A stretch of 9,621 nucleotides of DNA, taken from the NCBI GenBank assembly GCA_947504795.1, contig CANNJG010000059.1, positions 1-9,621 of the forward strand. The letters are read 5' to 3'. Position numbers and translations under genes: made by a program. The stretch's first letter is position 1, and every line of letters starts with the position of its first letter. Below the pieces are notes generated by a model. The model was not told the DNA's origin. It was given only the letters and a program-made list of their open reading frames with translations, and searched no databases. The stretch comes from Legionellaceae bacterium (GTDB lineage Bacteria; Pseudomonadota; Gammaproteobacteria; Legionellales; Legionellaceae). Below, in pieces: positions 5,877 to 9,621 of the stretch.

Positions 5877-7712
5877 ACAAATTTCGGCTTCATGCAGCAT
5901 CGCATCAATCAAACGTTTTGCTAACTCAGAATATTCTTGGCCGGGCGTAATTTTTTTCTTTATCAGCATCCCTTTGCGATTATATTGATAAAAACCACCG
6001 TCTTTCGATTTTCTCCCTAAGTGCCCTTCTGCAACCATAACTTCCAGTTTGTGTGGAATATTGCCTGTTTTTAAACGCTCTGTTAGGTTTTTTGCAACCG
6101 CCAAACAAATATCTAATCCCACCGTGTCTGCTAATTCGATAGGACCCATCAGCATTCCGAAATCACATGCCGCCGCATCAACGACTTCCGGCGCGTAGCC
6201 TTCTTCTAAGAGTTTCATCGCTTCTAACAAATAAGGCATCAAAATTCGATTCACTAAAAATCCAGGACTGGATTGTACCGGCATCGCTAAACGACTTATT
6301 TGTCCTACAAAAGAGCAAGCGCGTGTTACTGTATCTTTAGACGTTTCGGCATCACTCACCACTTCAACTAATTCCATTTTAGACACGGGATTAAAGAAAT
6401 GAATTCCGACCAAACGTCCTGGATCCTGCATCATTTCACGGATCTCTTGTAAGGGGATACTGGATGTATTGCTAGCAATAATTGCGGTTGGTTTTGCATG
6501 TGTTTCGATATGTTTAACAACGGCCTGCTTAACATCTCGTTGTTCAAACACCGCTTCTATTATCACGTCGGCATTTCGAACGCCATCACCTTGAATATCG
6601 GGAATTAATCTATCCATAGCAGCTTGTATCAAACGCGGTTGGCGTAATTTTTTACTAAACAGCGCATAAGCCCGCGCTATAGCCGGCGCAATACGCTCTG
6701 CTGATTGATCTTGCAACGTCACCCGCAAGCCACGTAATGCACACCATGCAGCAATATCTCCACCCATCACGCCGGCGCCAATCACATGCACCGCAGAAAC
6801 TGCTGCACCTGCTTCTTTAGAAAAACTTTTTAAACGCTCTTTCAACCCAAATACTCGTATCAAATTACGCGCCGTATCGGATGCAGTAATTAATTTTTCA
6901 ACAGAATCTGCCTCTTTCAAATACGCGCGTTGATCAAACCCAGCTTCCTTTTCCCATAAATCGATAGCCGCAAACGGGGCGGGGTAATGCACTGGATTCA
7001 CCCTTTTTGCGACCATATGCCGTAATACCTTAGCCAATAGTCTGCGAATCCATGCCGCGTGACTCAACGAATGCAGTAAATTAAGTTTATGTTGTGGCGG
7101 GCGATTATGAACAAAATATTCTGCAGCGCGTTTTAATTGGCGTTTTGGAACGGTATCATCAATCATCCCTAAGCGTTGGGCGCGTTTGGCATCAAGGGGC
7201 GCGCCGGTAAGAATAACATCTGATAAGGCCGAAAATCCGCCTATTAATTTAGGTAAGCGTACCGTTCCGCCCCATCCAGGGTGGATCCCTAACATGACTT
7301 CCGGCAGGCCTAAGCGGGATCCTTCTGTTGCCACACGATAATCACACGCCAATGCCAACTCCAGCCCCCCTCCCATACAAAATCCATCGATCATTGCAAC
7401 AGTGGGACATTTTAAACTTTCCAAACGCGCAAATACACTTTGGCCTTTTCTAAGAAAATCAAGAACTTCACGATTCGTTTTGAAACCAGCAAACTCATGC
7501 ACATCTGCGCCGGCAATAAAACCACTCTCTTTCATGGAGTAAAGGATTAACCCTGTAATATCAAGTTGATGACTCACCTCTTGAAGAATCGCATTCAACT
7601 CGTCTAATACGTCATTATTGATTGTATTCGCTGAGGAATCCTGGCGATTGAGTCCTAACCAGGCCAGGTGCTGTGTATCAACGTCTATATTCCAATGTTT
7701 ATACTGGGTCAT
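5709..7712 (-). CDS. fadJ: Fatty-acid oxidation alpha subunit: enoyl-CoA hydratase/3-hydroxyacyl-CoA dehydrogenase
   Basis: This two-domain cytoplasmic enzyme hydrates trans-2-enoyl-CoA and then oxidises 3-hydroxyacyl-CoA with NAD in beta-oxidation, as partner of the thiolase upstream. The start is the ATG at 7712, overlapping the thiolase stop as ATGA, with GAGG ten bases upstream; the frame stays open further upstream but that part is antisense to the thiolase. Of 667 residues, 1-190 are crotonase: oxyanion-hole residues in SGFIAGAD (63-70) and GFCMGGGLE (110-118), with catalytic E118 and E138 (GLPE). Residues about 305-490 are the NAD-binding dehydrogenase, with VIGAGVMGGDIAAW (310-323), SNTSS (414-418), catalytic H438 in HFFNP and E450. 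The C-terminal domain ends with FGTGFAPFRGG (630-640). Length is slightly below E. coli FadJ/FadB (714-729). FadJ rather than FadB is preferred because of the FadI-like partner. The 3' end overlaps the PAP2 gene. Confidence 0.93.
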   Translation of the reverse strand: MTQYKHWNIDVDTQHLAWLGLNRQDSSANTINNDVLDELNAILQEVSHQLDITGLILYSMKESGFIAGADVHEFAGFKTNREVLDFLRKGQSVFARLESLKCPTVAMIDGFCMGGGLELALACDYRVATEGSRLGLPEVMLGIHPGWGGTVRLPKLIGGFSALSDVILTGAPLDAKRAQRLGMIDDTVPKRQLKRAAEYFVHNRPPQHKLNLLHSLSHAAWIRRLLAKVLRHMVAKRVNPVHYPAPFAAIDLWEKEAGFDQRAYLKEADSVEKLITASDTARNLIRVFGLKERLKSFSKEAGAAVSAVHVIGAGVMGGDIAAWCALRGLRVTLQDQSAERIAPAIARAYALFSKKLRQPRLIQAAMDRLIPDIQGDGVRNADVIIEAVFEQRDVKQAVVKHIETHAKPTAIIASNTSSIPLQEIREMMQDPGRLVGIHFFNPVSKMELVEVVSDAETSKDTVTRACSFVGQISRLAMPVQSSPGFLVNRILMPYLLEAMKLLEEGYAPEVVDAAACDFGMLMGPIELADTVGLDICLAVAKNLTERLKTGNIPHKLEVMVAEGHLGRKSKDGGFYQYNRKGMLIKKKITPGQEYSELAKRLIDAMLHEAEICLRDGVVTDADLIDAGMIFGTGFAPFRGGLMHYADTMSQQQHQKAADKVNKIMPTQ

Positions 7713-9025
7713 GATTTGCTTACCTCTGTTGTTCTCTCTAAGAACATCGCACCACCTTGACCACCACCGATACAAATAGCAGCCATCCCATGTTTCCCCC
7801 CCGTCCTGGCTAACGTAGCAAGGACATGTAACACTATCCGCGCACCACTCGCTCCGATGGGATGCCCAATTGCTATAGCGCCACCATCTTGATTGATTGA
7901 GTCCAAAGCAGGCGCGCCCATGGCCGCCTTTAAACCCAATTCTGTTTGACAAAAATGAGTATCATCCCAAGCAGCCAGACAACCCAATACCTGGGCTGCA
8001 AATGCTTCATTAATTTCCCAGCAATCCATATCTTTGGGTTTGAGTTGTTGCCGCTCTAAAATAGGCGTGGCCGCATATACAGGGCCTAACCCCATGACCG
8101 TCGGATCCAATGCACTCCATTGCGCATCAACGATACGACCCAACACCGGCAAATTATATTTTTTTATAGCCTCAGCACTTGCCAGCAGCAATAAACTAGC
8201 GCCATCGGTAATTTGTGAGCTATTTCCAGGCGTTACCATGCCATAACGTTTATCAAAAAAGGGCTTCAATTTGCCTAACCCTTCAATCGTACTATCTTTA
8301 CGATAGCCATCGTCTTCCGCATAAACACGGCCTTTAGAATCGATGATTGGCGAAACTTCTCCCATATGATGATCGGCATAAGCAGCTGCTGCCTGATGAT
8401 GACTGTCATTAGCAAATGCATCCATTACTTGGCGAGTCAGGTGAAATTCATAGGCAATTTCTTCTGCGGTTTGGCCCATGCCCAATCCTACAATAGGATC
8501 AGTTAGCCCCCGCAGAAGTGCGATAACAGGGGCAAAATAAGACGGCCGAATTTGCGTTAACAGTTTTATGCGTTGTCCAACTGATTTCGCGGACATCCAA
8601 AATCCAAGCCAAGCCACCATTTTATCGTTAAATAACAGCGGCGCGCGGCTCATGGCTTCGGTGCCCCCTGCAAGAATTAAATGGCTACGTCCACTCGCGA
8701 TTTGCATGGCCGCATTATCTAACGCTTGCATGCCGGAGGCGCAATTACGCATAACCGTGTAACCGGGAACACCTTTCCCACAGCCTAAACGCAAAGCAAT
8801 AATACGGGCAATGTTGATTTCATCAGGGCTTGGCATAGCGCAACCGATGATAACGTCATCTAAGTCACTTGGCGCGAATGGCTGACGTTTTAATAACGTG
8901 CGCCCTGCTTGCACAGCCAGATCTGAGGCTGAGAAAGCACCTAATCCTCTGGCTTTTAAAAACGGAGTACGATTACCATCTACCACGTAGACCGCTTGTC
9001 CCTCGAGATTTGAGCGTGTCTTCAT
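7709..9025 (-). CDS. fadI: Acetyl-CoA C-acyltransferase (3-ketoacyl-CoA thiolase), FadI-like
   Basis: The thiolase cleaves 3-ketoacyl-CoA with CoA to release acetyl-CoA, the last step of each beta-oxidation cycle, in complex with the FadJ-type subunit. The 438 residues match FadI (436 in E. coli) better than FadA (387). Catalytic residues are visible: C95 in MRNCASGMQ, H388 in GHPIGASGAR and C418 in CIGGGQGG. The conserved NEAFAA is at 339-344 and GGTEAMSRAP at 120-129. The insert at about 140-180, rich in hydrophobic and basic residues, fits the membrane-associated loop of the FadI/trifunctional-type thiolases. The start at 9025 has a strong ribosome binding site, GGAGG followed by GAGT. The gene is first in the fadI-fadJ operon and overlaps fadJ by 4 bp. 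Identification as a thiolase is secure; the FadI subtype is inferred from length and loop. Confidence 0.94.
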   Translation of the reverse strand: MKTRSNLEGQAVYVVDGNRTPFLKARGLGAFSASDLAVQAGRTLLKRQPFAPSDLDDVIIGCAMPSPDEINIARIIALRLGCGKGVPGYTVMRNCASGMQALDNAAMQIASGRSHLILAGGTEAMSRAPLLFNDKMVAWLGFWMSAKSVGQRIKLLTQIRPSYFAPVIALLRGLTDPIVGLGMGQTAEEIAYEFHLTRQVMDAFANDSHHQAAAAYADHHMGEVSPIIDSKGRVYAEDDGYRKDSTIEGLGKLKPFFDKRYGMVTPGNSSQITDGASLLLLASAEAIKKYNLPVLGRIVDAQWSALDPTVMGLGPVYAATPILERQQLKPKDMDCWEINEAFAAQVLGCLAAWDDTHFCQTELGLKAAMGAPALDSINQDGGAIAIGHPIGASGARIVLHVLATLARTGGKHGMAAICIGGGQGGAMFLERTTEVSKS

Positions 9026-9070
9026 ACTCCCTCCGAATCTATATCCCTTAGAGGTACTAAGATAACAGGA

Positions 9071-9098
9071 TTTATGACTTTTTGGTAACCTGTTTCAA
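9071..9098 (-). promoter_or_regulatory. Probable promoter of the fadI-fadJ operon
   Basis: On the minus strand, TTGAAA (9098-9093) precedes CATAAA (9076-9071) by 16 bp, about 45 bp before the thiolase start. An inverted repeat AACAGG-N19-CCTGTT (9064-9069 and 9089-9094) brackets the region from the -35 box to just beyond the -10 box and could be an operator. It does not match the E. coli FadR site as I know it. The remaining DNA from 9099 to 9225 shows no gene. Confidence 0.45.
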
Positions 9099-9225
9099 TC
9101 AAAAAATTGCTATCATTTTCACAATAGCGGACAACCATTCTTCAATGTTAAATCCATATCGGCGAATAGCGACTCTTTTTTCTAGGATAATCTGGGCTTT
9201 TTATAAAATAGTATAGATATTGAAT

Positions 9226-9253
9226 TTGACCGGAACACGTTTCCTGTTATACT
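9226..9253 (+). promoter_or_regulatory. Sigma-70 promoter of the tRNA-Ser/tRNA-Arg pair
   Basis: TTGACC (9226-9231), a 16-bp spacer, and TATACT (9248-9253) form a near-consensus promoter ending 13 bp before the mature 5' end of tRNA-Ser. Transcription would begin around 9260, leaving a very short leader for RNase P to remove. Confidence 0.8.
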
Positions 9254-9266
9254 TCGCATCCTAATC

Positions 9267-9357
9267 GGAGAGATGGCCGAGTGGTCGAAGGCGCTCCCCT
9301 GCTAAGGGAGTATGGGACAAAATCTCATCGAGGGTTCGAATCCCTCTCTCTCCGCCA
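9267..9357 (+). tRNA. tRNA-Ser, anticodon GCU
   Basis: The 91-nt sequence folds as a class II tRNA. The acceptor stem pairs GGAGAGA with TCTCTCC, followed by discriminator G and an encoded CCA. The anticodon stem CTCCC/GGGAG encloses CTGCTAA, giving anticodon GCT at 9301-9303, which reads AGC and AGU serine codons. A long variable arm (GGGACAAAATCTC region) is typical of tRNA-Ser. The T-loop TTCGAAT is intact. Confidence 0.97.
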
Positions 9358-9365
9358 AGCACAAT

Positions 9366-9442
9366 GCGCCCGTAGCTCAGTTGGATAGAGTATTTGGCTA
9401 CGAACCAAAGGGTCGGAGGTTCGAATCCTTCCGGGCGCACCA
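9366..9442 (+). tRNA. tRNA-Arg, anticodon ACG
   Basis: The 77-nt sequence folds as a standard cloverleaf. The acceptor stem pairs GCGCCCG with CGGGCGC, then discriminator A and encoded CCA. The anticodon stem TTTGG/CCAAA encloses CTACGAA, giving ACG at 9400-9402, normally edited to ICG by TadA to read CGU, CGC and CGA. It lies 8 bp after tRNA-Ser and no second promoter is visible, so the two are probably one transcript. Confidence 0.97.
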
Positions 9443-9507
9443 CCTTCACAAACCACGCGAAACAACAATCTAAAGCCAGAAACCCACACCCGCTCGAAAG
9501 GTCTTCA

Positions 9508-9607
9508 CCCGGAAGGGTTCGAATCGAAAGAGGGTCGACAAAATACGAAGCGAAGAGCACGAAGTGCGGCGAAGTATTTTGGACGCACGCAGTGCGCCCC
9601 AAAGGGG
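9508..9607. repeat. Structured non-coding tract with inverted tRNA-Arg T-arm copy and serial hairpins
   Basis: Bases 9508-9523 are the reverse complement of tRNA-Arg bases 9420-9435 with one mismatch in 16. Next comes an 8-bp inverted repeat CAAAATAC/GTATTTTG (9539-9546, 9574-9581), extended by GTC/GAC outside a 2-base bulge (9534-9536, 9582-9584). Inside it is the small hairpin GCAC-GAA-GTGC (9557-9567), and GAAG occurs four times. Then follow CGCAC-GCA-GTGCG (9584-9596) and CCCC-AAA-GGGG (9597-9607). No T-run follows, so a simple intrinsic terminator is not shown. A reading frame crosses the tract but starts inside the tRNA and is not credible. It may be a dispersed repeat or a tRNA-derived relic; copy number cannot be judged from one window. 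Confidence 0.5.
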
Positions 9608-9621
9608 TGAGGAAGGAATGA

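Noticed and set aside
7713..7952. An 80-residue N-terminal extension of fadJ in the open frame
   Set aside because: The extension is antisense to the thiolase 3' end, is rich in Trp, Cys and Arg, and has no crotonase homology. The ATG at 7712 has a good ribosome binding site and starts where homology begins.
9366..9523. Integrated-element attachment site at the 3' end of tRNA-Arg
   Set aside because: Attachment sites give a direct repeat of the tRNA 3' end; here the clear repeat is inverted, and no integrase is in the window.
9261..9602. Minus-strand open frame with RPEGFEPPT-like sequence
   Set aside because: This is a well-known artefact of translating tRNA genes on the reverse strand; it covers both tRNAs.
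9394..9621. Open frame reading through the end of tRNA-Arg into the downstream tract
   Set aside because: It starts inside the tRNA and its translation is the usual spurious peptide from T-loop DNA; the tract is better explained by hairpins and repeats.

Overview
This window looks like chromosomal DNA of a gammaproteobacterium of moderate-to-low GC. The gene families (succinylase-branch DapD/DapE, a FadI/FadJ-type beta-oxidation pair, a CsrA family member, an SstT-like symporter) fit Gammaproteobacteria. My best guess is the order Legionellales (Coxiella/Legionella relatives), but that rests on overall gene content and not on a diagnostic marker. No phage, transposase, CRISPR or plasmid genes are visible.

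Layout, left to right. (1) The first 84 codons of a family-2 glycosyltransferase run leftward off the window edge (1-253, minus). (2) A rightward cluster follows: an unrecognised four-helix membrane protein (about 305-1288), then dapD and dapE (to 3260). The genes are 5 bp apart or overlap by 4 bp, so this is very likely one operon, making the meso-diaminopimelate/lysine precursor. (3) A convergent sodium-coupled amino-acid symporter of the SstT/GltP superfamily (3298-4554, minus) carries SstT-like binding-site residues. (4) Divergent from it is a tightly coupled pair: a 63-residue CsrA-like protein lacking the RNA-binding arginines of strand 1, and an integral-membrane PAP2/Aur1-like lipid phosphatase or phosphotransferase (4736-5876). 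(5) A leftward fadI-fadJ operon (9025 to 5709, minus) encodes the thiolase and the fused hydratase/dehydrogenase of fatty-acid beta-oxidation. The 3' end of fadJ overlaps the 3' end of the PAP2 gene by 168 bp on opposite strands. (6) A tRNA-Ser(GCU)/tRNA-Arg(ACG) pair with a good promoter (9226-9442) is followed by a short non-coding tract holding an inverted copy of the tRNA-Arg T-arm and a series of hairpins (9508-9607).

The most unusual points are the CsrA paralogue with R6/R7 replaced by Leu/Asp, co-translated with a membrane lipid enzyme; the long antisense overlap between PAP2 and fadJ; and the structured repeat behind the tRNA pair. Most other genes are ordinary housekeeping functions. 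Family assignments are from recognised motifs and remembered homologues; no database search was done.
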